Below are positions 1 through 11,592 of a stretch of DNA of 64,000 nucleotides, one piece after another. Made by a program: the position numbers and the translations under genes. Numbering within the stretch: position 1 is the stretch's first letter; every line of letters begins with the position of its first letter. Source of the stretch: Xanthostigma xanthostigma (Eukaryota > Arthropoda > Insecta > Raphidioptera > Raphidiidae); assembly GCA_963575645.1 (NCBI GenBank), contig OY754464.1, positions 30,519,501 to 30,583,500 on the forward strand, given 5' to 3'. The notes below the pieces were generated by a model. That model worked only from the letters and a program-made list of their open reading frames with translations. It was not told where the DNA came from and ran no database searches.

Positions 1-966
1 ATATTTTCCAACTGAGACACAAAAAACTGGGTTATCATAGCACGATAACGTTCCCCATTCACTATTACTGAATTACCTGACTAGTCTTCGAAATCGGCCC
101 AATTATTCCTCCAAACAGTGACACGTTTTGAATGCATTGCTTTCTCATGGATCATTCGTAGATTTTCTGAACCTCAAATGCGGCAGTTTTGCCTGTTAAC
201 GAAGCCATGAAATAGGCCTCATCAAAATGGCGCGCAGTTCAAATCTTACACTCTTATTGAAACACTCTTTATTATCCATGACGCAGTCATTTATTTTCAA
301 AGAGATTGCGACGCAAAATTTTTATCATTCCGGGTTTTTAGAAAAATGTAACCATGCTGCCTTAACGTCGGTAATATATAACGTATGTACAATAACATAC
401 CTGTGAAATCATGAAATGTATATCCTCTCACTTTAGTCATTCACCTGTCCGAAAGATACAATGCTTCTCAGTTTGATTTTATACTTTGATGGCATTTCCT
501 GTATTGTTTTTATAGAAAAGTAGACACAAAATTGACAGACAAACGATTTAAAAATATGAATATTTTTTTTTAAATCAGTTCTTTGCCTAAAAATATTTTT
601 GCACGATTACAATATAAATAATTAAAGTAGTGTTCTTAATAATGTACCATCTGAATCTTTTTTGTTAAAATTTCTTCACAGTTAAATTATATTATTACAA
701 ATTTTACGATTTTGGTTCTACTGTCTAGATGCGTTATAACGAATTTACCTAATACATAAAATTAAAGTTTAAATTGTTTTACATCATATGGCCAAATATG
801 GTTTGCCAGGAGTCAGCGACATTGAACTGGAATTTTTAAATATTTTATAGGATCTTCAGAGTGGCGACAAAAAAATTAATAAACGACCTAGCGGTAAAGT
901 TTCATGCAAAATCTAGATTAAATAGGTACATCAGTTAGGTTTAATATAACATGGTAATGCGCGTCT
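1..966. other. gene-free AT-rich DNA
   Basis: I see no credible coding region, RNA gene or structured repeat here. Reading frames are short and full of stops. Confidence 0.5.
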
Positions 967-1078
967 TGACCCCCCCGACAAAATACCCGCTACAAAATAT
1001 CCTTCGACACAATATTCCCCGACAAAATATCATCTTGACAAAATATCCTACGGGAAAAGTATCCGCCGAGATAAAAAC
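967..1078. repeat. degenerate short tandem repeat (GACAAAATATCC-like)
   Basis: The motif GACAAAATATCC or a close variant recurs about six times at 12-18 base spacing, with drifting copies such as GACACAATATTCC. It borders directly on the longer tandem repeat that follows. Confidence 0.6.
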
Positions 1079-1081
1079 ACG

Positions 1082-1340
1082 TACGGGGCCTTGTCAATGC
1101 GATGGCGTTTTTTTTTTTGCGCAGTGAAAAGGGGAAAGCGTTTGAAGTGTGTTCTTTAAAAAACAATTACGGGGTCGTGTCGATGCAAAGGCGTTTTTAT
1201 TTTGCGCAGTGAAAAACGGAAGGCGTTTGGGAAGAGTTCTTTAAAAAAAATTATGGGGTCGATGCGATGGCGTTTTTTTGCGCATTGAAAAGGGGAAAGC
1301 GTTTGGGGGGAGTTCTCTAAAAAACAATTACGAGGTCGTG
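1082..1340. repeat. tandem repeat, about three units of 77-86 bp
   Basis: Three successive units share the order ACGGGGTCGTG, a GATGGCGTTTTT block, GCGCAGTGAAAA, GGGGAAAGCGTTTG and TTCTTTAAAAAACAATTA. The units differ by point changes and T-run length. The minus-strand open frame across them is a by-product of the repeat and not a gene. Confidence 0.8.
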
Positions 1341-1475
1341 TATACAAAGTGAGATAGTAATACAGTAATTTTTAATATTTTGTTGGGGCATGTTATGTTT
1401 TATCGCGGGATGAAAACGCACGAAATCTATAACATAATAGATAATCTAGAATTTTCCCAAGTATATAGGTTTTCA

Positions 1476-1640
1476 AGGCCGGAGTTGGTCCAAATCTTCT
1501 TGGTTTCCAGGCTTGAAGATCGTACTCTATTAGTAGTTCTACCTGAAGTGACATCTACAACTACGGTAGACGCAACGTCAGGTAGAAATGCTAATTGATC
1601 ACAGCCTACAACCCCGGAAACTAAGAAGATTTGAAATCGA
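1476..1640. mobile_element. palindromic MITE, family A (copy 1)
   Basis: The two ends are imperfect inverted repeats: TCTTGGTTTCCAGGCTTG at the left and CCCCGGAAACTAAGAAGA at the right, with TTCTACCT and AGGTAGAA further in. A better preserved copy lies at 50078-50300, and homology with it starts upstream at the GGCCGGAGTTGGTCCAAAT block. It has no coding capacity. The superfamily is not determined. Confidence 0.7.
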
Positions 1641-2305
1641 AATCTTAGTTTTTTAATTCGATTCATTTTAAACAAAACTAACACTAAATATATATGCCAA
1701 GATTAAAAAAGAATCAAAATATAAAATTCCGTTAATAACTTTACATATTTTAGAACTCACGTTGTAGTTTCAGCATTTTATATCGTAGAAAATAAATATT
1801 ATTGCTTATTTTTTATTTCATCCGCCCGAAAACTCTACGTTCCGCTATTTTAAAATTTTATCCTAAGTTTTACCAATCTGGTAACCTTACGGTTAACTGT
1901 TTATCAATTTTATTCCAAAGTTTGATTTACATTACAATATACATATTGCGTTATGTAGCATTTGTAACGCAACCAATAAAGCGTTATAACATGAATGAGT
2001 GGGAATAGCATGTACCATGTTTGTAATATATTAGGTCTCAACGCGACGGTTCAAAGGGCCAACTGAGACGGTGTGAGTCTGTGACTTTGAATTCCCTTGG
2101 CTCTACTTCAGTGCCAGTTTCTGTTTAGTCTCTACAGTTCCCTAGTTCAAAAGGCGAGTGTGAAGTTGTTGAACTGAGTTGTTAAAAATAAGGCAGATAA
2201 TATAAAATTCACGTTTTTATTTTAGAATTATACAATCGTTTCCGTATGGTCATTCATTGACCATTGAAAATTGATTCAAAATTCACGTGTGACAAATGCG
2301 ACTTA
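1641..2305. other. no feature recognised
   Basis: AT-rich sequence; the open frame near 1802-2008 has no recognisable motif and is probably chance. Confidence 0.4.
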
Positions 2306-2710
2306 AGGCCGGTGCACAGGAGGTTGAATTTGCCGCTAGATTCCGTGCAAGATTTGACTACTAGTTTTCTAGCGCTGGTTTTCTTGATTGCTGTTATGTG
2401 CTCGCTTCACAAGAGACGTCTTTTCAAGCTTGCTTTGTAGATAGATTCGGTGCGCGCGCAGTGATAGAACGGTAACAAAAGTGGAAATTTATTGTCTCTG
2501 AACAGAACACATACTATAGCACATTGTGGGCGTTTGTTACACGTGATAAGATACTGTTACCTGGTTGGTTCTTGCTCAGAGCAGACAAATTTTAAAATCC
2601 ATCTTGTGAACTAGCAGGCGAGTCCGCAGTGACGTCATTTCCAGCTTCGTACCCAGCCTTCCGGCCAGCAGAAATCCAAGCAGTGTTTCTAGCCTCATCT
2701 GCAGCGACCT
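2306..2710. mobile_element. PIF/Harbinger-like MITE, family H (copy 1)
   Basis: A 405-bp element whose ends are AGGCCGGTGCACAGGAGG and a complementary CCTCATCTGCAGCGACCT, flanked on both sides by TTA. A TTA target duplication is the hallmark of PIF/Harbinger elements. Three further copies lie at 12981-13379, 44532-44984 and 59220-59659. No transposase is encoded, so it would need a partner in trans. Confidence 0.75.
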
Positions 2711-3592
2711 TTACATATTCGAAAAGCACACGCAGCGCCTGAAGATTACGATTCTCTCAACTTGACTGCCAGGACTCTATAACTTCCTCTTTCATCGATA
2801 ATAATTATTGTTATAAAGTTTATATTCCGTTGAGAAACTCTCACCTCCCAGAGATATGAACACCTCCTCCACAACAAAATTGACCATTATAATATGAAGG
2901 TTTCCACATCACACTCAGTGTTTTCCAAATTATTACAGGCAAGTGTCTCTTTAACGCTACATACCGCTGGCCTGGAGAGAGCGATGTCAGTACATACCCT
3001 ACAGTCAAGTTAAAGAAGCGCTAAACTCAATAATGTACATTGTACATCGCTCTCAGTGGTATAGAAGCGGCATTATTTGACCTCAGACCAGCGGTGCTTT
3101 TTTTTCAGTTTCGGAAACGAAAGATAGAACTTCCCGACACGGATGTGTATAAAAAAACTAATAATTTATTAAAAAAAAAAAAGATACCAGCCTATGATTT
3201 TGAGTTTTCTATTGCGTTATTAAATACATACATAATATAATATCGAAGAATCTCGTTAGAGATACTTTTCTGTGCTAAATGCCGACGAATCTCTAACGTA
3301 TTCTTATACATTGATTTTGCCTGTCTCCCATATAACGCCGTGTATATGAGCCAAGTTTCCAGGTTTTATAGTTCTGTGACCACGTGACTTTCATATCATC
3401 GATTTTTCGTTATTGTATATAAGTTTTATTGTAGGTACTTTAAAATGGCAGTGGACCCATGTAGCTCTTAAACTGTAGTGCCGCTCAGTGAAAATTGCTT
3501 CAGTCAAATTACATTAACATGAGACTGTAAAGCATCTTCTATATTGTTGTTAACTCAATGAATTGTTGCATTTCCCCGAAATCTATATTAAT
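2711..3592. other. no gene recognised
   Basis: AT-rich sequence with no supported coding region. A short inverted repeat of GAATCTC/TCTCTAACG type lies near 3247-3300. Confidence 0.4.
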
Positions 3593-4480
3593 ACTAGCGG
3601 TCCGGTCCAGCTTCGCCCGGATTTGTGGATTACCTATTAAACATTGACAGTATTATGAGGTATCGGACATTTTTTTTATAAAATTATTATAGCGGACTCG
3701 GTAAAACAATGATACACAAAAAACTAAACGCATGCGTTTTTTTATCGTATTGTTTGTCTATTAAACACATGTGTCGTGGAATTAATATGTAGTTATCCGA
3801 TTTGTTTTTGAACAAATAGCTTTGAGCAAATATTTAACAATTATCGCTATTTGGTATACTAAATCAGGAACTCTTTAATCATGAGACCTATAGCTTTCTA
3901 TGCCTGCTGTGTTTCGAAATGGACCGTTATCTGGCGCACGCGAGTGGCGCTGCTATCACTACCTGGGAAAACTTCGGTTCTTTCCACCTGTGTGCATTAC
4001 CCAGTAGCTGACGCCCTATTGTTTCATGCGACGGATATCGGTCCACCGCTACGCTCGAGCTGGTTCTCCTTATTATGATTTATTGTGAATTATAGACGCT
4101 CAACAGCTGAGGTCATCAGCGTACTTCGTGGTTTACATTGTCAGAGAAGAGAGACTGTGTAGAAGTTTATTTCTAATGGAACAGTGTGGCCGGAAATTTT
4201 AGTTTGTCTTGTTTCTGTTAGATGACAGAACGATTAAGGTTTAGTGTCGCTATACAGATGTTGCTATTGTTTCATATTATGTAAATTAGCTTAGAAGCAA
4301 ACAAACAGGTTTTTTGAGAAAATACCGTAATTGTGTACAAAAAAAATAATAAAAACTATCCTATAGCCTAAGTTGCACCAAGCAAGACACATTTACAAAA
4401 TTTCATTAAAATCTGTGCAGTGGTTTCGGAGATAAGCGCGGCTAAAATTGTGACACGGGAATTTTATATATTATATAGAT
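3593..4480 (+). mobile_element. SINE/LINE-type repeat, ACTAGCGGTCC family (copy 1)
   Basis: The left edge ACTAGCGGTCCGGTCCAGC and the right edge (AAATTTCATTAAAATCTG, then GTTTCGGAGATAAGCGCGGC and a TATATAT tail) match the layout of widespread insect non-autonomous retroelements: a CGCCCGG head and a tail reading like 'fits with a change in the sign of the bases at the cleavage target'. Related heads occur at 15895, 27790 and 34169. The middle has diverged or contains unrelated insertions. Confidence 0.5.
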
Positions 4481-4943
4481 TATATTTGCTGTGGATGGAT
4501 TTTTACACAGTTGAGTTTAGGGTTCATTGAAGTTTTAAAAGCATACTTACAATTTACTAATGTTGGTTTTGAAGAAGAAAACTAATAAATTGTGTCATTA
4601 ATTCCATAAACTATAACACATCAAGAGATAGCAAATATAACAAGGTCTAAGAGTTGTTTTTATTTTTTTATTTTATAAATCTTATTTCTTCGTTTTAAAT
4701 CACAAAATTGTTTTGTTATATTTTTTTTTAAGTTAATCCTCTTCTTTAGGTTTATTGTTATGTAATGCGTTGCAAACACCTTTCTGGAGTAAACAACTAT
4801 ACATACTACAGATTTAGAAGATTTTCAAAATTGTTCTCGATAAAGGAAAAGCATTTGCTACAACGAAAATATAAATGCGATTTGAACTTTCTAAGAAAAA
4901 TTGTTAGGAGTGAAAATGCGCTCAGTGAATTTAAATTCTTTTA
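4481..4943. other. no feature recognised
   Basis: AT-rich sequence with no coding or repeat signal that I can support. Confidence 0.4.
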
Positions 4944-5000
4944 AAATACAGGTGTAGCCACCGTTCGCTACATTGTTAAGAAACACCCATTGTTACATTG
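4944..5000. repeat. half copy of the 11442 palindromic element
   Basis: GTTAAGAAACACCCATTGTT and the neighbouring GTAGCCACCGTTCGCTAC match one arm of the palindrome at 11442-11592. The second arm is absent here. Confidence 0.65.
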
Positions 5001-5030
5001 CATATTAGAAAAATTTATTTCTCAAATAAT

Positions 5031-5102
5031 GTCACCATCGGGATACGAACCCCGAATCTTTCCACTATCGCGGCGGACTGAGTTACATTACTCCACAGTG
5101 AC
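5031..5102 (-). tRNA. tRNA-like sequence (relic or SINE head)
   Basis: Read on the minus strand this 72-nt stretch folds roughly as a tRNA: GTCACTG pairs with the 3' GGTGAC region, GAGT/ACTC forms a D stem, TCCGC/GTGGA forms an anticodon stem around a 7-nt loop, and GGTTCGTATCC matches the RNA polymerase III B box. The base before the anticodon is G where U is required, and two pairs of the T stem are lost, so it is more likely a pseudogene or the head of a SINE than a working tRNA. Confidence 0.35.
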
Positions 5103-5444
5103 ACAACAAGATCAATTCATCATTCTAATATATAGCAATTTGTAACTGTTTATTTCACATCATGCGAGAGCTAATTTTATTTTAGGTAACGCTAGATATG
5201 AACCTTCACAGAAGCGAGAGTTATAGGTGAATCAAAGATGAAAATGTTTCATAATTATTATTATTTTAAAATATTTGATACATAAATATATTTCATTGTT
5301 TTGACTGTAACTACTTTCGATATATGATATTCAGTTTAGATCAATTTAAATTTACCGTATGTCTTATTTTTGAACTGCATATTATGTTGTTTGGTGAAAT
5401 TGACAATAATTTCCAAACTTTATAAATTTTCATTATAAAAATAC

Positions 5445-5731
5445 AAATAAATAAAATTGTCGACCAATTTTTTTCAGACTATAGGTATATTGAAAAAATT
5501 AATATAAAAATATAAATCAATATAACAAAAGATGACGTTTCGATCCGAATTTGGAGCTTCTTCAGAAATATCTAAAAAATATATAAAAATTAATTAGTAC
5601 TAGCTACTTATTTTCTAATAAATGCAAGATTGAACGATAGGTTGAATGATTAATCTGAAAAAAATTGGTCGACAATTTTATTTATTTGAAGAGTAGGTAC
5701 TCTATTCAGACATTAATCAAAGATTTGAAAA
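5445..5731. mobile_element. Penelope-associated repeat, GTCGACCA family (copy 1)
   Basis: Bounded by inverted copies of AAATAAAATTGTCGACCAAT, with an inner GACGTTTCGATCCGAATTTG segment and an outer CAGACATTAATCAAAGA. Other copies are at 52176-52380, 55148-55347 and 56339-56494, with a scrap at 23781-23830. The inner segment resembles the hammerhead-like cores described in Penelope-like retroelements. No protein is encoded. Confidence 0.6.
5533..5564 (-). other. hammerhead-ribozyme-like core
   Basis: On the minus strand the order CTGAAGA, a short hairpin (stem GCTCC/GGATC imperfect, AAAT in the loop), GAAAC, GTC follows the hammerhead core rule CUGANGA - stem II - GAAA - GUH. Stems I and III are very short or unclear, as in minimal hammerheads of Penelope-like elements. 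Self-cleavage is inference. Confidence 0.4.
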
Positions 5732-6710
5732 ATAGTTAAAGCTTACAAAACTATGATTTATGTACAAAATAAATTCTCACTGGACAAATGGGATTTCATT
5801 TAGCAGCAGCATTATCTCTCTTCTCTTCACATAGGTAACAGAAAAATCATCTGTAAATAGAAAATGTCAAACAGCATACATAACTAAATAAACACTACAA
5901 AAATAGGGGGGTGCGTCGATTTCAAGGGCGTTTGTTCAGCTGTGTTTGAAATTATATTTTTATGCGACGTTTCTGAGTAAGTACTATGAACAAAACTTTA
6001 GAGTCTGAAAACGCGTTTGCAATATGACACATCATTTTGTAATAATATCTTGTCAAAGCACGCGTGATAGCTTTTTTATGAGGTTAGGACATTCAATTTC
6101 TCTCTTTATCACCGTTTTCTTTACACTTTTGTTTTATTTTGTTATTTTATCTTATCTGTGTGTATAATACCTACAATCTAGGTGGACGATTATTTTGAAT
6201 GATTTACATAATCGAATAAAGTACTAATGAGACATTGTGATCGATTATGAAATTAGTAAGTGAGCAGTGTCATAACCGAATTATTATTTCGCGAGCTTGT
6301 CAAAGCAAAAACAAACGGCGTAGTATGGTGTCGCGGTACACTTTACTCGTTCTAATGGTCTCAGACCGGTCAATCGAATATATTTCTTCCGTATATTTGT
6401 TTAAACTTTTAAAGTACTAGTGGCCAAATTCGAAATAAATGAAACCAATAACTAAAAAGAAGAAAATAAGTCAGAAAGCCTCGACATGCAGTAGGCGGGG
6501 ACCCATTAAAAACAAAAGAATGAGACAAATAGATCCCCTCTCCCCAGCTGCTACGTGTTGACATTTTCCGACTTGTTTTCTTCTTTTCAGTTATTAGTTT
6601 CATGTTTATGCAGTAGAGTTTCTTGTTTTTTTTTTAAATAAATAATTTTTATTTTCTTCCTTTTAATTAGTCCTTTTTTCCCATTCCAATTTTTACTACA
6701 AAAAAAAACT
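5732..6710. other. no gene recognised
   Basis: AT-rich sequence without a supported gene. The minus-strand frame at 6409-6603 has no recognisable motif. Confidence 0.4.
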
Positions 6711-6763
6711 TTTAGTTTGTGTCAAAATGGTAGTTTTATGCTACCATTTTGACACAAACTAAA
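6711..6763. repeat. perfect short inverted repeat
   Basis: Two 23-bp arms (TTTAGTTTGTGTCAAAATGG...) are separated by 7 bases and touch the left end of the next MITE, so it may be a filler palindrome produced at insertion or part of the element. Confidence 0.8.
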
Positions 6764-6985
6764 AAAAAATTGGTTGTCTGTAAAGTCGGTTTACGGACGA
6801 TAGTTTTACGTGATAACGTATTCCGTAATACATAACCTAAATTTTAGTAGCTGTCAAACTTGGGCCGAAGCATATTGCACTCTCGCTTGCACGCACAGGG
6901 TCAGGCGGAACGCTAGGAACGTTACACTTTTTCGTACGTGCAGCTGGTGTTTCATCAATTTATAAAACGTTATCACGTCAAAAAT
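6764..6985 (-). mobile_element. MITE family B, complete copy, reverse orientation
   Basis: About 220 bp running from ATTGGTTGTCTGTAAAGTCG to TTATCACGTCAAAAATTT. Both ends carry ACGTGATAACGT or its complement, and the middle holds the block GCACGCACAGGGTCAGGCGG. A complete forward copy is at 40201-40402. The family also occurs split at 19734-20722 and truncated at 38895. Confidence 0.75.
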
Positions 6986-7253
6986 TTCTTTTTGCATAAA
7001 AGTGTTATAATTATACCTATATTTAGTATTGGCTATTGATAAGCTTTTATTTGATACCCATATTGTTACAATAACAATGTTTTATGCCTATCCTTTCTTT
7101 TTTGTTAGCAGACCCCATATTTAAATATCACATCCTATGTGACTCCGGCAATTAAGACGAAGTCAAAGACACATCATTCTTTAAAACCCATCACGCCGTT
7201 TAGGCTACAGAGCGTGCCAACGAAATTGAGATACATATTATGTCCATACCCAC

Positions 7254-8022
7254 TAGAGAATACAATCTCGAGAATGTTTTTCAATCCCGGGATTACGGGA
7301 TTTTTGATGCGTAATCCCGGGATCCCGGGGCTATCCCGGGATTAGACTATGTGGTTTCTAATTGGGCTCAAATGAAAAAAACTTGAGTAATTTCTTAAAA
7401 AATGTTTTTAAAATCGTTGCACAACACAAATCACAATATAGTAAGAAAAGAAAATAGACAAAACAAAAAAAAATTACTTTTGCAAGAAATAAAAAAGACA
7501 ACACAAAAAAACTATTTAGAATTTAGAAAATACAATCGCAGAAATATCAAAGCATCCAATGTTTGACTTCCAAGCCTGCTTCGTAGTTTATTGCCAACAT
7601 AAGCTGAAAACGCTCGATCAGGTACTGCGCTCGTTGGAGGAATAGACAATAGATACTTATATGGCGTTTCTAAGTGATATCCACGAACTCCTCCATTTTC
7701 GAACATGGCTTATTTCACGTCTAATACTATTTGCCAACCCTGTTCATTTTGTACTTGTACTTCAGGATCTGGAGATATATTCTTACATATCGTACCGCGT
7801 ATTTAAGGCTTGTTTTTGTCGTTATGCGTAATAAATAATATTAATATAATCTAGGCAAGGTAATTGTCAAGGCGCAACGGATTACGGAATGCAAACTAGA
7901 TCTGTTTTTGGCAATGACGAAAATCCCGAGATTAGCCAAGTACGATCCCGGGATTTTCGGGACTAGATAACGGCCGGGATCCCGGGATCCCGAGATTTAG
8001 GATCCCGGGATTGTATTCTCTA
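7254..8022 (-). mobile_element. non-autonomous hAT transposon with transposase relic
   Basis: The ends are TAGAGAATACAATC and its complement GATTGTATTCTCTA. The flanking octamers ATACCCAC (7246-7253) and ATACCCTA (8023-8030) agree at six of eight positions, which fits the 8-bp target duplication of hAT elements. Several GATCCCGGGAT subterminal motifs lie near both ends. The 769-bp body keeps only the transposase tail on the minus strand, so it is an internal deletion derivative. Confidence 0.8.
7512..7706 (-). pseudogene. hAT transposase C-terminal dimerisation domain fragment
   Basis: The 64-residue frame contains YLLSIPPTSAVPDRAFSA followed by LRSRLGSQTLDALIFLRLYF. The hAT dimerisation domain typically reads LLSIPATSxxSERxFS..., then RSRL....LDALVFLR, so the match is specific. 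In the full enzyme it ends the transposase and mediates multimer formation on DNA. The catalytic DDE part and the zinc finger are missing, so this is a remnant inside the deleted element at 7254-8022. Confidence 0.8.
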
Positions 8023-8030
8023 ATACCCTA

Positions 8031-8689
8031 ATTCTCTAATACATAGGTATATACACTCGAAAAACATTACCCTCCTTCAGGAGCAGTAGGGTAAAAAATG
8101 TGGTTTTGTTTAAAACAGACTTTACGTTTTGCTTCTGTAAACTGAGTCGATAGTAGCGTAAGCACACAAAGGACGCATATAGGTAATACATTAAAATCGC
8201 AATTGATATCAGCAAGTGGCTACCAATGATGCACAAGTACACCTCTTCCGTTCAAAGGAAATAAGGAATATGGCAGATTTCAGATGAGATATCTCTGTAA
8301 CTATTTGTATGACTTGTTCATATGAACTAAAAGTTACATACTGAATGTACTCTATGACTATACTGTATATATTTTACATATCATAAAGACATACACCTAG
8401 TAGGTATCTACGTAAAAACATAGTGCATACTAAGTAGTTCTGTGAACAGTAAATCTCGCTCCGTGACTCCGTCGGTGTTTCAAAACAAAACACAGGCCAA
8501 GGCATACCAACGTGAAAGCGAACGTGAACTTGTTCAACACACGGATGACAATACAATGACACACACCTGTAGACGGGCAGTACGCGCGGGCAAATTTTTG
8601 AACCAGAATTGTAAGTGGTGACTGAAAAAGGAATTAATAGTACCGGATTGTACATCGAAGTTGCAAATAAGTTTATAATAGTAAAAAAA
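8031..8689. other. no gene recognised
   Basis: The open frames here (for instance minus 8374-8655) show no domain. ATTCTCTAATAC next to the hAT target site repeats once more at 8031-8042. Confidence 0.4.
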
Positions 8690-8845
8690 ATATTTTTTTG
8701 TTATGTAACTACAAATTTACAGTTATCAAATTTTTCCCTTTACGGGTGCTATAAGACGTTGCTTCTTGCTAAATTTCATGATTCTAGGTCAACGGGAAGT
8801 ACCATATATATTTTGATTCCCTTGCGAGTGTCAAAATATGCAAAA
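8690..8845 (-). repeat. fragment of the GTTGACCTAGAATC repeat (LINE 3' UTR type)
   Basis: GCTTCTTGCTAAATTTCATG followed by ATTCTAGGTCAACGGGAAGT is the reverse complement of a repeat often seen in insect (notably lepidopteran) genomes. A forward relative lies at 25860-26270. Confidence 0.5.
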
Positions 8846-8850
8846 TATGT

Positions 8851-9456
8851 TTGATTTTTTCACAACTCCAAGGAAGTGTGCTTTCGACATTACTATTTAT
8901 GTGTTACGTGAACGACCTACCAAATTGCATAAAAGCAGACAATATAATTATGTTAGCAGATGATATAACTGTGTCGATAGCAGCACCATTCCTAAAAGAA
9001 TTGAAGGAAAAAGTTAAAAAAGTTTTCCAAGACTTTATAAAGTGGTGCGAAAGAAATCATTTAGTGATAAATATTGATAAGACAACCTTACGCTTGAAAA
9101 AGGATAGCTCATTAAGTGATACGTATTTTACTGTGAATAATGCGGCAATAAAGGAAAAAAACAAAACAAAAATATTAGGTTTGCTTATGGATAATACATT
9201 AAAATGGGATGAACACGTAGATACTGTATGCAACAAACTAAATTCTCAACATTTCCAAATCAGAAATCTAAAACGAAAAGTAGATCAACAAACTCTATTG
9301 AGTGTTTATTATTCATTAGTATTGTCCACGGTAAAATACGGCATTATTTTTTGGGCAAACAGCACAACAGTACTAGAGTTTATATACACCCAGAAACGAA
9401 TCATAAGGTTAATTTTCAACTTGAAGCCTAGAGAAACCAATTTTAATTATTATTGA
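8851..9456 (+). pseudogene. Jockey/CR1-like LINE reverse transcriptase, 5'-truncated fragment
   Basis: The 201-residue frame holds the palm half of a non-LTR reverse transcriptase: QGSVLSTLLFMCYVNDLP (family usual QGSVLGPLLF.LYINDLP), then the catalytic box as LADDI where YADD is usual, then FIKWCERNHLVINIDKT and ILGLLMDNTLKWDEHV, typical of the thumb side. The upstream fingers and the endonuclease are absent. GP to ST and Y to L changes at conserved sites suggest a dead copy. The CTTATCTTATCTTATT tail just after it is a LINE-type 3' tail. The start is only the first ATG; the homology is continuous from there. Confidence 0.85.
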
Positions 9457-9461
9457 ATCAG

Positions 9462-9500
9462 CAATAAATTATTATCTTAGCTTATCTTATCTTATTACAG
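9462..9500 (+). repeat. LINE 3' microsatellite tail (TTATC)n
   Basis: AATAAATTATTATCTTAGCT followed by CTTATCTTATT closes the reverse transcriptase fragment and marks the 3' end of the insertion. The LINE at the window end has a comparable ATCTATCT tail. Confidence 0.7.
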
Positions 9501-9564
9501 ACCTGAGTATTTTATATTAATTTCAACTTGATACCTTCACGCCTTCCTGAGAAAAAAAATTCTT

Positions 9565-9632
9565 GACAGACAGACGGACATCAAAGTGATATTATATAGG
9601 GTTCCTTTTTTTCCTTTTGAGGTACGGAACCT
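9565..9632 (-). repeat. end fragment of the TAGGGTTCCGTACC repeat, reversed
   Basis: GACAGACAGACGGACAT, then TATAGGGTTCC...GAGGTACGGAACC is the reverse of the 5' end of the composite repeat whose complete copy is at 60912-62383. Confidence 0.6.
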
Positions 9633-9639
9633 TAAAAAT

Positions 9640-11441
9640 TACAATACCATTGTCAAATTACAAGTTACAATAATTATCAGTTGAAAACTTATACAAAAAT
9701 ATCCAAATATACCTCGTCTAATGAATTTGGGTATTTTGCTAACAGTGTCTTCTTAACTTTTTTTCGGGAAAGCAGTCAACTTCTATTTTTTAATTTGTGG
9801 CAAGTCGTTACATTGACGCATTGCATGTAAATATTTATCAGATTTTTGCACATCCCGCTAATTATCGCTTATCGCGTCAGAGCTGAGTTTCGTTCATAAA
9901 AGTAGTTATATCTAGGTTAATTTCGCACGAAATCCATTCAAATTGTGGGTTTTTGAAAAGAAGAGATTCTACTCTGTGAAACGAAATCACTTTTAGATTG
10001 ATTCGAGTTCATAATTTCTCCTAAAATTGTGTAACTGTCGGTTGATCTGTACATTTTCTCCTCGTTCCCATTATTTAAGAGTTTATTTAAATAAATATTA
10101 CGGAGGATAAGAATGGATTAGTACTGTATGTAATCTATAATACATTAAACTCAGTAAGTGGGATCTGGATCACTGAGGCACCACTTTTACTAGTAATATT
10201 TTTGTGTTTCTGTCATTTTGCGCCAAAAAATTCTATTAATGAGTAAAATTCTATCTCCACTGAGAATGTCGTACATTACCTCTATAAGTGACATTATTTT
10301 AACCAGATTCTTAGAAAATGTGGTCACATACATTATAGATCGTGTCAAATTTAACGGAATAAAGATTATTAAAGTAGCTTAGTGTGTGACTTATTCCACG
10401 TTACTTCTACAAATGAAACATCGGCTTTTTTTACCTAGCTAAGTAGGAAACTCGATAAGTGAGATAACTCTTTTAGTGGGAATAAATTGACGGTCCCTTG
10501 CAATCTCACTTATCCAGGTATGTCTGTATTCTCATTGCTTGGTGAGTCGCGCATCTGCCATTGCAATCATGAAATGCATGTGGCGTCGTTTTAAAATTTA
10601 AACATTGCTGTAATCATGTTCTCAACTCACTTCTGAATACTGTTCATGTTCATACACATACGTGATTCTGTTCTATTAAATATTTCAATGTATATCAACA
10701 TTGAAAGTACTTTTTTGAAAAAAATCCTACAATTTAGCCGTAATGGTGTTAGAATTTAGATCAAAACAAATATGGATTAGGTATCTACCGATATTCAAAA
10801 TATTTTGTAGCTGGCTTTGAAGGCTCCTAATCCGTAACCTATTTTTTTGTTTTTGGCTTTTGCAGTAGAAACTCTATAATTAGAACTTCAAGGGAAATGC
10901 TAAATATTTCGAGTAATGGAGTTTCCGACTTACCAAGAATTTTGTTCAAACAGACATAAACTTTGAGTTGTTGAGGCTGTAAATTGTAGGTACACTTACT
11001 TCGAGATGTAGAGTTCTCAAGATTGGAGCATCGTATTAGAGGGTGTAATGTAGTGATTTCGTTTTATTTAGTTCGAGTTACAGAGTTAAAATAATTTTAC
11101 TTATTTTGTCTTTTGAGTTTCCGCGGAAGGGGATAGCTAATTTCTTAAACATAGAGAGGATTTCGACTTAACAAGGTTCGAAATACATTAACACAAAATA
11201 TTTCTAAAACTATATATAATAGTTGTGTCCTCTTCAAGAGACCTGTAAGCAGTTTTACTAGAATTGAAAAACTGTTTTTTTTTGTTTACTCGGCATATAG
11301 GTATAGCTATTCCCATTCATTTTCGTGAAAACCAATTTCAAAATTCGGAACCGTTCCAAAAGTAAAACCGAGCGTATCAAGACAAGTATTATGTGTTGTT
11401 TAGATGAGTTTAGTTACAGTTAGTAATTATAATAGGTATAT
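9640..11441. other. gene-free region with possible decayed DNA transposon
   Basis: No coding region is supported. Scattered motifs such as CTCGATAAGTGAGATAACTC, CTCACTTATCCAGG and CTCTATAATTAGAACTTC resemble the end language of pogo/Tigger elements, but I cannot define ends or target duplications. Confidence 0.3.
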
Positions 11442-11592
11442 TACAGAGTAGCTACTGTTTGCTACAATTGTTAAGAAACACCCATTGTTACAACGCTATC
11501 AACATAGAAAAAATAAACTATTTTTTCTATGTTGATAGCGTTGTAACAATGGGTGTTTCTAAACAATTGTAGCAAACAGTAGCTACTCTGTA
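11442..11592. mobile_element. near-perfect 151-bp palindrome (foldback MITE)
   Basis: Two arms of about 72 bp start TACAGAGTAGCTACTGTTTG and meet at a 5-base centre near 11517. One base is missing in the right arm (TTCTAAACAA against TTGTTAAGAA), otherwise they match. The arms are still near-identical, which suggests a recent insertion. A single arm is found at 4944-5000. Confidence 0.85.

Noticed and set aside
1427-1684. minus-strand 85-codon frame and plus 1380-1598 frame as genes
   Set aside because: Both lie over MITE A; the similar peptide phrase near 50145-50348 comes from the shared inverted repeat, not protein conservation.
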